NCBI GenBank assembly: GCA_013368375.1
Contig: JAACJP010000023.1
Coordinates: forward strand, 558,001 to 622,000
Length of the DNA: 64,000 nt
Direction: 5' to 3'
Source: Tricholomella constricta
Lineage: Eukaryota > Basidiomycota > Agaricomycetes > Agaricales > Lyophyllaceae
A model generated the notes under the pieces. That model saw nothing but the letters and a program-made list of their open reading frames with translations, did not search any database and was not told where the DNA came from. This document shows positions 10,484 to 22,453 of the stretch, piece by piece. A program made the position numbers and the translations under genes. How positions within the stretch are numbered: the stretch's first letter is position 1; each line of letters opens with the position of its first letter.

Positions 10484-13400
10484 ATGCCCTTCCTGTTGGC
10501 GTTCAGGAAATCTCTCTCCAGATCGGTCGGTCGGCGCTGCTCAGCGCACGTCACCCAGCCCACTCGCCGAGTTTTGCCGTCCTCCTTCAAACCTCCACCT
10601 GTTCCACGTCGTTTTGCATCCATTTCGCAGACCTCAGCCTCAGCCATGATCGAAACTTATGGCAACTTCGATCTTATAAAACGTGTCAAGCTGGACTTCA
10701 CGGACGTTGTAATGTCAAAGTGGAGAAGCCGGACCACAGGATTGAGCGTTGTGCACCTCGATTATGAGGGTAAGCTGTCTTGTGCGTCATGCATCGATGG
10801 AACGGAATCATGACCCAACCATCAGCTCCCCTTGTGAACGGATATTTCGTAGTTGCCACAGAGAGTATGTATCATCAAACTCAAACTCATACGTCCAGAG
10901 GCTCACCATTCCGAACGTAGTTTTTGATGACTCTGGCTGCCCTCATACTTTGGAACAGTGCGCATCCAGCTCCCTAATGGCCCTACATTAGCTTATCCCC
11001 CCTAGTCTGGTATTCATGGGCTCCGAGAAATACCCTCACAAAGGAATTCTGGATCTCCTGGCGAATCGAGGTTTCTCAAACGGAACTAACGCCTGGACGG
11101 ACACCGACCACACCGCTTATACGATATCTACCGCAGGAGAACAGGGCTTCCTCCAATTGCTGCCTATCTATGTAGATCATATCTTATACCCAACTATCAC
11201 CAAGGCTGGGTTCGTGACGGAGGTTTGTTTAACCTATCCTACTTCCACTCTCCTTTTTTCTCATGACAAAGTCTAGGTTCATCATATAGATGCCAAGGGT
11301 CATGATTCTGGAGTAGTTTACAGTGAGATGCAGGGGCGCGAAAATACTTCTGGAGATCTAATGGCTCTTCGGTCAGTCGTCGAGAGCATCATTTACTTCA
11401 ACAAGACTTGATTAAAATATTACACAGTGCACAACGCCTAGTCAACCCACCTGGGAGCGCATACCGCAGCGAAACGGGGGGCCTAATGGACGCTCTCAGG
11501 GTATTAACTCCCGAACAAAGTATGTCAAATCGCTCCCCCGTGCTCTAACCAATTTGACTGGTTGGTATGATAGTCCGACACTATCATGAAACGTACTATG
11601 TGCCGCATAACTTGTCGCTTATTGTCGCAGGGAAGCTTTCCAGTGGCACACTGTCCCTCCTTGATGTCGTTCAGCGTCAGGTTGAACCAAGCCTTATATC
11701 ACATGGCCAGAATGCAGGACCTCGCCCCTCAAATTGGAAACGGCCTTTCGTTGAAACACCAAGTGCTAATCGGATACCCATCAAAGAGACAATCAAGAAT
11801 ACCGTCGAATTTCCAGAAAAGGATGAAAGTTCGTGCATCTAACTGCCGATTACAGCAAAGACCCATCTCAATATTAGGCATGGGCGAACTGACTCTGAGT
11901 TTCTTGGGCCCGCCGCCGAATGCATTCTTGGAAAGGAAGGTATGAGATCGTAACAGATTCCTTTTATAACGAACGACTCATCCTTTCGCGGCTGCAGGCC
12001 CTTGATATCCTCGGCACCTATCTGACATCTTCTGCCGTCGCACCCTTGAATAAAGAATATATCGAGACAGAATCTCCGCTCTGGTACGGGCTATCCTCTT
12101 CCCTTTGTCTGTCCAATTCTCTGAAATATTTACAGTTCCTACATATATTTCGGAGAGGATACATGCGCCACACGCGTCGACCTACCGATTTACATTGGAT
12201 CAGTGCCTACTGAGCATCTCGACAGTTTTGATGGAATGCTCAAGGAGAGTTTCGGCCGAATTGTCAAAGAGGGCATCGATATGGAGCGAATGACTATGGT
12301 CATCAATAGGGAAGAACGCCAGGTATGTGGCGCTCACTATCCTACCACCCATTCGAGAATTATTCATTTTTCTTGGTGAAGCTTCGCAGTAAGCTTGAAT
12401 CTGCCAAAGGCGACACGTTCTCTGGAACTATCATCACCGATTTCTTATATGGGGCTGAAGACGGCTCTGAGCTCAAAGATTCTATGGATGAAATCAAGCA
12501 ATACAATGAATTAAGAGCATGGTCGAGCGATTCATGGACAAATCTGTTGCAGATGTACGACAATTCTTTGTTTTTATTCCTCCACGGAGCTTATGTATGA
12601 GCAACTAGGTATTACATCGAAGCCCCTTCCGTCGTCATCTTGGGAAAGCCCTCCGCCGCTCTCGCCGAAAAGCTGGAAAGGGACGAAAAGGCCAGAATAG
12701 CTCAACAAGTGAAGGACCTCGGTCCCGAAGGCTTGAAAAAAGCTGAGGCTGAATTGGAAGTAGCGAAAGCTGAACACGATAAACCGATTCCAACCGAAGT
12801 CTTGACGGCATTCCCTCTTCCTGAGGTGAAGAGCATATCCTGGATACGAGTGCAGAGCGTACAGGAGGTGGGCACTGGGAGGACTGCACACCCATTGTCA
12901 CAACCCTCTCCGGAATTGGCCAAACATATAATCAACGACGGTTCCCCTTTGCCGTTCTTTGTCCAGTACGACCACGTCGAGGCGAGTTTGATTTTCCTCA
13001 ACTTGCAGTTGTGAAGCAACATTGATTTGTTATTAGTCGGACTTCGTTTCGGTTCACGCGGTGTTCTCTTTAGATAAACTTCCCAATCGTCTCCGACCGT
13101 GAGATTGACTTTTGTTTGGCTCAACACCGAAACTCACCGTTTCCGCTTATAGGCTCATCTCTACATACCTCTCTGCGTTCTTCGCCTTACCAGTACGGAG
13201 GCAGTCTGGCGAGCGTCTAACACACGAAGACGTCGTCAACAGACTTGACAATGAGACGGTATCCTACGACGTAGCGTTGGGAATATCAAACTCTTTCACA
13301 GATACCTTCCGTGCCAGCATCAAAGTTGAAACCGCTCTTTATGAAACTGCTATTGCTTGGCTAAAGGATTTGATTTACGGAGCAGAGTTTGACGAGGATC

Positions 13401-14920
13401 GGTAAAATTTGTTTTGCATCGTGCGCGGGAGCTTGGATCTGATCATCGTATTTTCAGCCTGCAAATTGTCATTGCCAAGATCCAGCAGTCGCTTCCGGAA
13501 TTGAGACGAGATGGAAACAATGTTTTGGGATCTGTATGGGCTGATTTGGTCTACAACGAGGACTCAACATCCCGCGCTGGTGGCATCCTACCACAAATGG
13601 ACTTCCTTCCCAAACTCGCTAAACAGCTCCAGGACAATCCAGCTCAAGTCATCGCCGATTTCGAGGAAATTCGCAAATATTGTGAGTACTTCAAGTGATG
13701 AATAATTGAGCATTTGTCACAAGGACCACAGTGACGGTTCCTTCCGGTGTTCGTTTCTCTGTCAATGGGAATGTTCTGAAACTCGATAAACCTCGGAGCC
13801 TATGGGAGAAACATTTCAAGCAATGCCTCCCTGTATGTACAATTCTTATAAAGTCTTAAGCTCGTTCTTATGATATGACACAGGAGAGCGAGCTTTCCCC
13901 TGTCCCTGTTGCATCAACTACTCTCAGTGAGGTCGGACAAAATCCCGCCAAGAAGGTTTGTCGTTATTCGGCTTTGGTTGCGATAAATTTCTGACATGAC
14001 TGTTAGGCAATCGTCATGAGTCTTCCAACTATCGAAAGCTCTTATGTTACCCATACCGCGAAAGGAATTCAAGGCTTCGATCATCCGGAGTATCCCGCCG
14101 TCCGAGTGGCTCTTGAAGTCTTGAATGCGACAGAAAGCTATCTCTGGGTAAGGATGACCGCTGCAACTCAATTTCTATCCATTTAACTATGGCAATAGCG
14201 TTATATTCGGGGATCAGGATTAGCGTATGGTGCTTACACCTCTTTGGACGTGGAAGCGGGCCTTCTCAGTTTTTCGCTGTACCGCGTAAGTCTCTCACTC
14301 GCTTCAGAGGGCTTGTCCATTGATCAATTCTCCTCCCTTAGAGCTCTAACAGTCTTAGTGCCTTCCATGAAGCAGCCAAGGTGTTGGAGGGGCTGGTAGA
14401 TCGATCTGTACGTTCTTCGTCGTTACCCGTCACCATCATCATAACTCATGAACTGCGTAGATTGCGCTGGATTTGACCACTTTGGATGCAGCCAAAAGCA
14501 GCATCGTTTATGGGGTTACCCGGAACGTGTCTACTGCTGGAAGAGCTGTAAGTAATATTTATCTACGCTGTCAAGCCGGGATCTGACAACCTTACCTAGG
14601 CCCTCGTCTCCTTCATGAACCAAGCTTTCAAGGGTGTCTCGAAGAATCATCAAGTCGAGCTATTGGAAAAATACCAGGCTGTCACTCAGGAAGACGTCCT
14701 TGAAGCTCTGGAGAAACATTTCCTGCCCTTGTTTCATTCATCTTCCTCAGTTGTCGTGACCGTGACTGCACCGTCAAAGGCAGAACAGATCGGCGAGGGC
14801 TTGAAAGCAGTAGGATTCGACGTCGAACAACGCCAGCTCGAAATTGACCCAGCTGAGCTTGCTGAGAGTTCCGAGAGCGAGGGAGAGAGTGAGAGCGACT
14901 CGGAGGAGGAGGAAAGGTAA
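10484..14920 (+). CDS. M16-family zinc metalloprotease (YOL098C/Mug138 type)
   Basis: This is a pitrilysin/insulinase-fold peptidase. The zinc-binding HxxEH motif is split by an intron: CPHTLEH is formed by joining ...GAA CA at about 10960 to T CTG GTA at about 11007, giving HTLEHLVFMGSEKYP. The following SNGTNAWTDTDHTAYTIST and GVVYSEMQGRENTSG blocks are typical of the yeast YOL098C / fission yeast Mug138 branch. A second inactive half (PELRRDGNNVLGSVWADLVY, then ALVSFMNQAFKGVSKNHQ) gives the expected two-lobed length. The C-terminus is a Glu/Ser acidic tail ending SDSEEEER. Translation from 10484 gives an Arg/Ser-rich, acid-free first 50 residues like a mitochondrial presequence; starting at MIETYGNFDL (10646) would remove it. 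More than a dozen short introns are present. Substrate unknown. Confidence 0.85.
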
Positions 14921-14958
14921 TTTCGCGGACCCCTTAGATATCATTACTCCTACGATTA

Positions 14959-16214
14959 CTACTCTATTCTCATTACATTGCCTTGAGCCGCTGGTTGGTT
15001 TTCCGTGATGACTTGAATCATTTTTGAGTCTGCCGCGCCTGGTGTCGCCTCTACACCCTCCAAAAAGTCATTGTCCACCAAAAATCTGATGGCTTGGGAA
15101 AGATTGGATATCGTCATACGAATTTCAGGTAGAAGTAACTAGGCAATGGGTTCAGTTTTCGATTTGAGCATGGATAGGTGGCATTTGTACGTTACGCAAA
15201 AGAGTCGGCCGCGATGCGAAAGGGTTGTGCGGCTCCTTTTTAGGCTGAGGTGGAGGCCGTTTGGGATGTCGATTGGTAGTTGAGGTGCGTTTCTGTTCAC
15301 TGGTGTTCGTAGTCCTTAGGACAGGTTTGAGATCTGTGCCTGGGGATACGTGAACGACAGGCACTTTGGAAGAAATGACTTCAGGCGAGCATTCATCGTC
15401 GTCCTCGGAATCTGTCGCATTCGCTGCAGGGACCTGCGCAATGGACGATGACGGGACAGTATGTGCATCTTCAGTGGATACCGCGGCTGGCCCACCCCGA
15501 CCCTGCCAACCAGAATCCGTAGCCCTCGCTCGTCCCCGACTTGAATTGCCCCGCCCACGTCCACGCCCTCGACTTCTGTCTCCATAACGAGCATCATCAC
15601 CTTCGTCCGTTCTCCGTCTCTTGTTCCCGTTGAAACCTAGGTTATCAGACAATTGACCACGCGCAATAGCTTCTTCAATTTTTCTCTTCTTTTCTTCTAC
15701 ACGCGGGGCCGTCGGCCACCGCCTTTTGCGCTCAGCGAGCCATGCTTCCAAGTCCTCTGGTTTATCTAAATTGAGATTGGTTCCCTGGATAAGGATCGGT
15801 TTCCTGTTTGGAGAGAATCAGCCAAAGAAGATATACATGGAAAGGGCGTCGGAGTGACCCTTTGAGACTGGGGTCAGCATCCCAATCAGGTTTCTTGGAC
15901 CGCTTTTCCCAGCCAGGAGGATAAATGAGATGGCGATCCATCATGTGTGTTTCAAGAGCTTTATGGGAACCAGCGAAAGAACATCCTTTGTAGGTGCATG
16001 TACAGTTTCCAGGCTGATACCAGGCTGGTGATGGGTGAGAAGGCTGCAGACCGCTGTTGCTCACGAAGGAGCTCGTGGCGGCAGGATTATGCGGGTTGTA
16101 AGCCTGTGAATATGCTTGTACATAGTGAGAGGAGTAGGAGGGCAGGTATTGGGGAAAGGAAGGCTGAGGAATGGGGGGAAGAGAGGGATGAGAAGGAAGA
16201 CGTCTGTTTTGCAT
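14959..16214 (-). CDS. NUFIP1/Rsa1-like snoRNP assembly factor
   Basis: The protein is likely nuclear and helps assemble box C/D snoRNPs, as NUFIP1 and yeast Rsa1 do. The N-terminus (MQNRRLPSHPSLPPIPQ) is Pro/Tyr/Ser-rich, followed by a C2H2-like finger (CTYKGCSFAGSHKALETH with a further H in MMDRH). After an intron near 15790-15858 comes the NUFIP1 signature: KPILIQGTNLNLDKPEDLEA then WLAERKRRWPT and a basic helix. An RGRGRGRG stretch and an acidic segment (ATDSEDDDECSPE) follow. The last exon encodes LLLPEIRMTISNLSQAIRF and stops at 14959. It is convergent with the M16 protease, only 38 bases between stops. The WLAERKRR block makes the family call strong. Confidence 0.85.
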
Positions 16215-16569
16215 TCTGAATGCTTGTGAAGAGCAGCAAGCGCTTGTAACAATTTGCGGCGTTCACACGTGACCTTAATAAAAAACGCGGTTACACCACG
16301 TCAACGGACGACTACTGTAGCAAGAATACACTAATGGCCATCGCTGTGGCGAGAACGAATCGTGGCTGGATTCCAACGTGCACCAGATTTTTGGGTTTTC
16401 GGGAGGTTCAAGATTCGAGGGTACGGAATGTATGGACAAAGACTGCGCATGGTAGGGTGGGTACATCGGAAAGACCAAAGGCGGGCTGGCGACATGGGGA
16501 CGGAGAGAGAGAGGATGTTGGCAATGCTGCCACTCAGATGAGCACATCGCATGGGTTGGGCGCGAGTAA
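16215..16569. other. Intergenic between two minus-strand genes
   Basis: The stretch holds the 3' flank of the KH-protein gene and the promoter of the NUFIP1-like gene. Open frames crossing it on both strands are extensions of exons in the wrong frame. Nothing else is seen. Confidence 0.4.
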
Positions 16570-17704
16570 TCAGTCCTGGAGCTCCGACTGCTGCTGCTCT
16601 CGTCCGACCCTTCGCTCCTTCTCGCTCTCGAGCTGGTTGTACAACAAGAATAAAGCCTTCTCGTTGGCTTCCGGGGTGCCAATGATCGTGAACATTCTTT
16701 CACCAGTCTCATCGTGAGGCGCCTTCGCAATGGAGATTTTAGAACCAGACAAACGACGTATCTCTGTGATCTTCGTCCCGCTGCGGCCAATGATGCATCC
16801 AACCATGTCAGATGGGATGGAGATATTTTGAGTTCGGAGATTTGCTGCAGGCTGAGTTGCGACGGGGGAGTGGGGCTGAGTTGGCGACCCGGGAGGAGAT
16901 GTGCGTCCGCGGTTGCCCTCGCCGTTCGAACGGCGAGAACCATTGTACGCAGATCCTGAATAGCCTGAACGCCTGTTTCCACCCGATCGATCATCACCGG
17001 TTCCTGGATGGAATAGGACTGTACCCAATCCCCGCTCCCAATCTTCCAAGAGACATTTTCCAATCTCCTCGATGGCGCGACCGATGGCCTCTGGGGCACC
17101 TTGGACTTCAACAACACGTTCGGTGGACTGTGGCAACATGTCCTTGGAAGCAACCATGCGCGCTCCGGAACCGTCTTGGATGGCTTTGATTTTGAGACCA
17201 TTGCGACCGATGATCGTGCCCATGAGGTTGTGCGAAATTAAGAGTCGAATAGATGTATGAGTAGTTGAAGGAGAGGACGTGATGGGAGAAGAGGGGGCGG
17301 AAGCGACGAGTTGAGATATGATGAGGGTGTAAGCCTGGAAAAGAAGAGGATTAAACCTGAACGGCGCAATAGCTAGAGTATACACACTTTTGCGACGCCC
17401 TCGACGGGACCAGTAACGGTCAGAACCCTCTCGTGGACGCCGGGGATGACCTTGGTGACGCCTGCTTTAACGCCTGTTTGCTCGCGCAAATCTGCAACAT
17501 TTTTGCCTGCTTTTCCGATGATGACGCCGGCGTCCTTCGTGCTGACGAGGGCGCGAAGAGTCAGAGTATCACGGGCGGATGGGGAGGGAGAGCGCGATTG
17601 CGGTGGCGAAGCTTTCGAGATCAATGTGAGACTTGGGAGGATGAGAAAAGAAGGAAAAAAAGAGACGAACCCGAGTCGCGTTGGGGAGAGGATTCGGAGG
17701 GCAT
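16570..17704 (-). CDS. Triple-KH RNA-binding protein (PCBP/Rnc1/Hek2-like)
   Basis: This is a poly(C)-binding-type RNA-binding protein, expected to control mRNA stability or localisation. Exon 1 is MPSESSPQRDS (start 17704), joined by an intron ending near 17610 to ASPPQSRSPSPSARDTLTLR. Three KH domains follow, each with an intact GxxG loop: GVIIGKAGKNV (KH1), GTIIGRNGLKIKAIQ (KH2) and GCIIGRSGTKITEIRRLSG (KH3). A Gly/Ser/Arg-rich linker separates KH2 and KH3 (GSAYNGSRRSNGEGNRGR). The tail is a Glu/Arg/Gln-rich helix ending QQQSELQD. The short intron at about 17340-17390 lies between KH1 and KH2. A 927-base open frame in another register across this gene is a shadow. Orthology to a specific yeast protein is not settled; the KH architecture is clear. 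Confidence 0.9.
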
Positions 17705-17991
17705 GATGGGATAGAGAAGGGGAACGGGAAGGGGGGAGAAGGGGGCGGGATAAGGGGAGGGATGGGGACTCTTGAGAAATTGACGGCTGTTGACGTTGCT
17801 TGTGCGAAAGAGACGAAAAAAATTATTACGCCCGTACTCTCGGCCAAGTCCGAACATCCTCACTGCTGATGCATTCCTTCAATTCAGTCCATTTGTTATC
17901 ATGTCATATCGAACGTGGCCCAGCATGATCATAGTAGGGATAGGTTACATAGTGCAGCAGCATGCTAAGTCGCTAATCAACCCCTCTACGT

Positions 17992-18763
17992 CTAGTACCC
18001 AAGAGCCGTCAGTTGCCCGAATGATGATGCGGTATCTCCAACAGCCTTTTGGCGCAATTTGATTGAGGCAATCTATGCAAGCGTCCAATTTGTGAACGGC
18101 CCTCTACCAACAACAACGCCACGTACCTTGCGCTCATGGAAAGCCTGCGCTTTGATTTTGCGCTTCTCCTCCAGACGATCAACGACGTCCTTGTAGCCCC
18201 AACCAACCTCATGCGACAGACGCTGAAGAAAGGCTTAAGTGTAGTTCAACGATGGTGTATGATTACGTACCTTGACCGTGCAATATTTGCGACCAGGCTT
18301 CAACCTCAACACCCTCAGCGCCTCAGGCACGACCATCCTCTTCTTCCTGTCATATGGCGGAGGTACACCCTCGAACAACTTGAGGCGTTCTAAGGCGGCG
18401 GCTCCACGGGGGCTCTTGTGGGGAGTCATGCCACGGATAGCGCGGTAGAGAATCTTTGAAGGGGCACGGTAGTGGAAGGGGCCAGACTTTTTGGGGTTGA
18501 CAATGTGGCGCTTGTTGAGGAAATTGTGGTAGCGGAGCTGTACCGGGTCATGTATGTGTAAGGATCGAGTCGGGGGTCTATCCCGATGGTCAAAGGAAAC
18601 GCACTTTGTTGCGGAAGAAGCTGCCGGAGATGTTAATTTCCTCGCATCTTACAACAACAATTTTCTGGCCAGAAAGAATCTGCTTGGAGACAATTGAAGC
18701 CAGTCGACCAAGGAGATGACCCTTGCCATCGATGACGATGGGCGTCGAGGAGAAGGTGGCCAT
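17992..18763 (-). CDS. RPL16: 60S ribosomal protein uL13 (L13a/Rpl16)
   Basis: This is a structural protein of the large cytosolic ribosomal subunit. The start [20 protein letters not shown] at 18763 matches the family N-terminus. Exon 2 (after about 18540) begins [20 protein letters not shown] and runs through [20 protein letters not shown] and [20 protein letters not shown]. Exon 3 carries [20 protein letters not shown]. The last exon gives [13 protein letters not shown] and the diagnostic LTALGY terminus, stop at 17992. Three introns are inferred, all short. The complete length and invariant blocks make this certain. Upstream sequence to about 18950 probably holds a 5' UTR intron, as is common for ribosomal protein genes. 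Confidence 0.95.
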
Positions 18764-19842
18764 CTTGAAGTCTAAGAGATATCGCGTTTTAAAGTAAGCA
18801 TTTCTCGGCAAAGGTGGGTGTTTTATAGAGTGAGTGGTACGGACCTGTACGGAGAGATTAGGAGAATGGGAATACAATGTTCAGTACGGCGTCGGGATGA
18901 ACCTGGGCTAACTCTCACCTTGAGGAGTTGAACGGTTACAGGCGTCTGGGCGGATGACTGTGGCTTACCCCAATTCACAAACCTTGTTTCAAACTGCACA
19001 GGTGTCCGGCATTCTCCGTCCCAGGCTCTAATTTTTAGTCCATCCCTTTAAGGAAATTACACGGATCAAGACACGCTAACCACACTTGTCGAATTCCTTC
19101 CATCGAAACCCTTCGCCCGTCCACCGAAAACAGCACTCCCTCCTCAGAAATTATTTTAGAGCCTTATTCTCAAGTACAGCCACACGACGTGGAGGCGCAA
19201 CGCATGCCTGTACGATGTATTAGCACGGACCCAACACCATTGGCAACCAAGTCACAGACTTGCGAGGCGTTCAATCGAAATATACGATCGAGAAAACACA
19301 ACGTTGCGTCCTTGCCATCTACATCCCGATTCTCGGCCGGCTGCGTAGCAGTACAACGAATCCCCAGGCGACAGTCGTTTGACATCTCACTCACTCCCTG
19401 TCGTGGATGTAGTTAAGCCTCTAGATAAGCTAGGATCACGCCTTCCGCCAATACTAGATCCTGCTTACCGCATCCTTTGACTTTGAGGGCAGTCCGCCGT
19501 GCGGAAATCAACTGAGGCTTGAAGCACGTTCTAACTGTTTCTATTCTTCGGGATTCATGAAATATGGTGATAGGAAACTTTCGCGGCCACTGACATGAAA
19601 AAGACTGGCTCAGATCTACCACGCGCTGGAAGGTCGATGGCATGGAAGCTGATCGACTGGCGAGGAAAGAAGGATAAGGGTCACTGGAGTAATGAGATCG
19701 ATTATCCCCGATCGCAACTTGGCGCCTGTTTTCTTTGACATGAGTCCAGAGAAATTCTGGCCATTTCACCGCGGGATTTATTGTACCCGTAATTCCTGAA
19801 CACGCAGAAAAGTCACAAACAGTACACACCATGAAAGCCTCT
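18764..19842. other. About 1.1 kb without a supportable gene
   Basis: The stretch lies between the uL13 start and the SMP-30 stop on the same strand. A plus-strand frame at 19189-19416 and a longer minus-strand frame at 19413-19842 show no recognisable domain, no good start context and no consistent splice partners. A short plus-strand run near 19085-19160 (LVEFLPSKPFARPPKTALPP) reads like protein but stops quickly. It should include the uL13 promoter. Confidence 0.35.
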
Positions 19843-21121
19843 CTAACCGCTAAACTCGTAGCGTCGTCCACCTTTGTATTTCCCGGACAGATCAATAAGA
19901 AAGAGGTGACCGGAATCCGGATACTTGATTTGCCTGCTCGCGTCCCCGCCGATTGCTCCGCAATGGGCAGTTGTAACGAATAGTTGATCATCATTTGGAC
20001 CTGATCAGATGTCAGCACCCGGCCCACCACGATCTGTGAATGAAACTTGCCTCCAAAGCAACATGAGGTAATATTCAAAGCTGTAGGAAAGATAATTTCA
20101 AGGTCAATCGCGCCATCCTTGGTGAACCTGACGATTCGAGACCCTCCCCATCTGTGAACAGAGCGAATCAGTACAATTCTTGCATGGAGGAAAAGAAGAA
20201 TTCCGACCGAGCACTCCAGATGCACCCTTCGTCGTCGATGCACAGGCCATCACAAAACGTGTCTTCCGGATAGCCTAGTGCCATCGCGTCTATGAATACG
20301 CGACGGTTGGACAACTCGCCGTCATCGTAATCGTATGCATAGATCTTGTTAACCAAGGAGTCTGTGAAATAACTGATTTTTGTTGTTCAGAAATGTGAGT
20401 CCCTCAAGGGGGGACGAACTTGCAATGTTTTTTCGTCTGGGCTCCAGCCTAGGCCGTTGGAGTCCTGCCTGTGTGTCAGAAAATACATATGCTGAGATAG
20501 AACGATGTCATACGGTGAATGGGCCTTCGTCGACGACAACGCAGGTGTCATTATTAGGGTCGTATTTGTATAATTTGCCGGGCACGCCCCGTTCCTTGGA
20601 ATATATCGTGCCCGCAAAGAAGCGGCCTTTGCTATCGCATGCCCCATCATTAAACCGAGTATGGGGGATGTCGTTGACGGGGAGCGGTTGGCTGATGTAT
20701 TTTAGTGTCGAATTTCCTTCCAGTAGCCCGAAGCCTTCTGCGGCAGCGCATGCGAGCTTCGAGCGCAGATCAGACGAGTGACCTCGGTTGGGGATATCGA
20801 CTTACACCGGGGATATCTTTCCGCAAGGCGAGACAAGAGACGGGAGCTTCGAACTGTTCCACGTGTAGCTCAAGACTCTGGGTGTTGAGATGGAAAACCT
20901 GAGGAGAGGGAGTCAAGGAATCAGAGTGAGGGTTTCAAAGCTGCGAACCTTCTTCTCAGAGATGTCCACAAAGTGCAAGGTTGATGTTGTTGGATCGTAC
21001 AATGGGCCTGGCACAACTTCATATCAGATCAGCCGATCACGGGGGCACGCAACGCACCTTCTCCTAAAGTGCAACCAATTTCAAACCAGGGACGGTCAGC
21101 TACGATCTGGGTGTGGGCCAT
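19843..21121 (-). CDS. SMP-30/gluconolactonase/LRE-family protein
   Basis: This is a six-bladed beta-propeller metal-dependent lactonase or hydrolase of sugar metabolism, probably cytosolic because no signal peptide is present. The start MAHTQIVADRPWFEIG (21121) is followed by CTLGEGALYDP, whose Glu is the first metal ligand. Later exons encode PGLACAAAEGFGLLE, RFNDGACDSKGRFFAGT, SNGLGWSPDEKTLYFTDS, DTFCDGLCIDDEGCIWSARW and ALNITSCCFGG. These carry the other expected Asn/Asp ligands. The last exon runs DDQLFVTTAHCG to KYKGGRRYEFSG and stops at 19843. About six introns of 50 to 60 bases are present. The gene is divergent from mitochondrial bL17 with about 330 bases between. The exact lactone substrate is unknown. 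Confidence 0.9.
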
Positions 21122-21455
21122 GTTTACAGATACACAGTCGGGGACAAGAAACTCTGGATTGGGGCCATGATGGGTGGCGATGTGGGGGATTGACATTATA
21201 TATGTGGGGAAAATCGGAAATATACAAGGCAGACAACGGAGACTAACGACAGCGCGGTGTATTTAATTCCAAACGTGGCTTGACGGGGAAGACGAGCCAA
21301 AGACGCCTGATAAGTTAAGTATCGACCATTGGTCCAACTCGATACCACACGGCGAACGCCGAACCAGTCCCATCTCGTGGTCCCGCCTTACGTAACGTAG
21401 TATGTTAATATTATTCCAATTCCAATTTCAATTCTTAAACTCATCGTCGCCCGCC

Positions 21456-22453
21456 ATGAAACATGGCGTCGCCTTTCGCAAGTTCTCGAGGACCTCCTCC
21501 CATAGGATGCTCATGTTGCGGTAAGCACACTATTGTGCAGTTCAAACCCGTCTTATCCCCCATATTCAGAAATTTAGTCACGTCGCTTTTTGAACATGAA
21601 CAAATTTCCACCACCCTGCCCAAGGCCCGAGATACCGCTCGCCTGGCCGAGAAGGTTGGTATCTCTCCTGACTAGCCTCCCAAAGCGTCTGACCGTGTAC
21701 AGATAATTACCATGGGCAAGAAGGGCGACCGGGCAGCACATTCACGCGCTTCCGCGTTCTTGCTTCGTCCTGTGTTACTCCCGAAATTGTTCGGAGCCTT
21801 CGCACAGCGCTATGCTGACCGCCCTGGGGGCTATACTCGAATCCACAAACTTGGAAATCGTCCAGGCGATAACGCACCTCGCGCCATCCTCGAACTTGTC
21901 GACAATCCACGCGACCTTCGATGGGAAATAACGTCACGAGCTATTGGGTGGGAAATGTTGAAGGACAAGCTGACGAGTCAAAAGCCTGTGTCCATCATCA
22001 ACAAGGGTGCCGAGGGTGCGCAGCAGGTGGTCGAAGCAGAGCGAAACATGAAGATGAAGGAGTCTGGTGGCCTGTTGCGGCCCAAGACACGGTGGAACCT
22101 CCAAAAGATCCTCAAATACAGAGACCCAAGTGCTTCAGCGGAGTTGAGTCAAAAAGTAGGAGACTACATGGTGAGTGTTTCTTACATCGCATTTTAGGCG
22201 TTAGGCTGGACACTATCTCTCACAGGATCACTTGTTAGCCACTCCAATGGCTACACGCTCGTTACACGAGGAGAAGAAGGAACGGAGTCCGCATATCCGC
22301 CCGCCGCGTACCAAGGCTGGTCAAATACTTCCGGGAGAGACTCGACCTGCGCTCAGTCTCGCCCGAGGTGCACTTGGGCATCGTCGGCCGCCACCCAAGG
22401 GTCCCGTACTTTCTCTGAACACTGTCTTTGGTCGCAAGTACAAGGAGGCGTAA
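21456..22453 (+). CDS. MRPL8: Mitochondrial ribosomal protein bL17m
   Basis: This is a large-subunit protein of the mitochondrial ribosome. The start at 21456 (MKHGVAFRKFSRTSSHRMLM) is the canonical L17 opening; an out-of-register ATG seven bases on is wrong. Splicing of the codon at about 21521 joins MLR to NLVTSLFEHEQISTTLPKA, followed by RDTARLAEKIITMGKKGDRA. The L17 core continues (HSRASAFLLRPVLLPKLFGA, RYADRPGGYTRIHKLGNRPG, APRAILELVDNP). A fungal extension of over 100 residues follows, ending GPVLSLNTVFGRKYKEA at 22453. Three introns are inferred. The call is certain from the first 70 residues; the long C-terminal extension is normal for fungal mitochondrial L17. Confidence 0.94.

Noticed and set aside
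16275..17201. Long minus-strand open frame (308 codons)
   Set aside because: It overlaps the triple-KH gene in another register, is Ser/Arg-rich without motifs, and the KH frame is clearly the coding one.
19413..20243. 276-codon minus-strand frame
   Set aside because: Only its middle (RIVRFTKDGAIDLEII) is an exon of the SMP-30 gene; the rest is intron read-through and downstream sequence without motifs.
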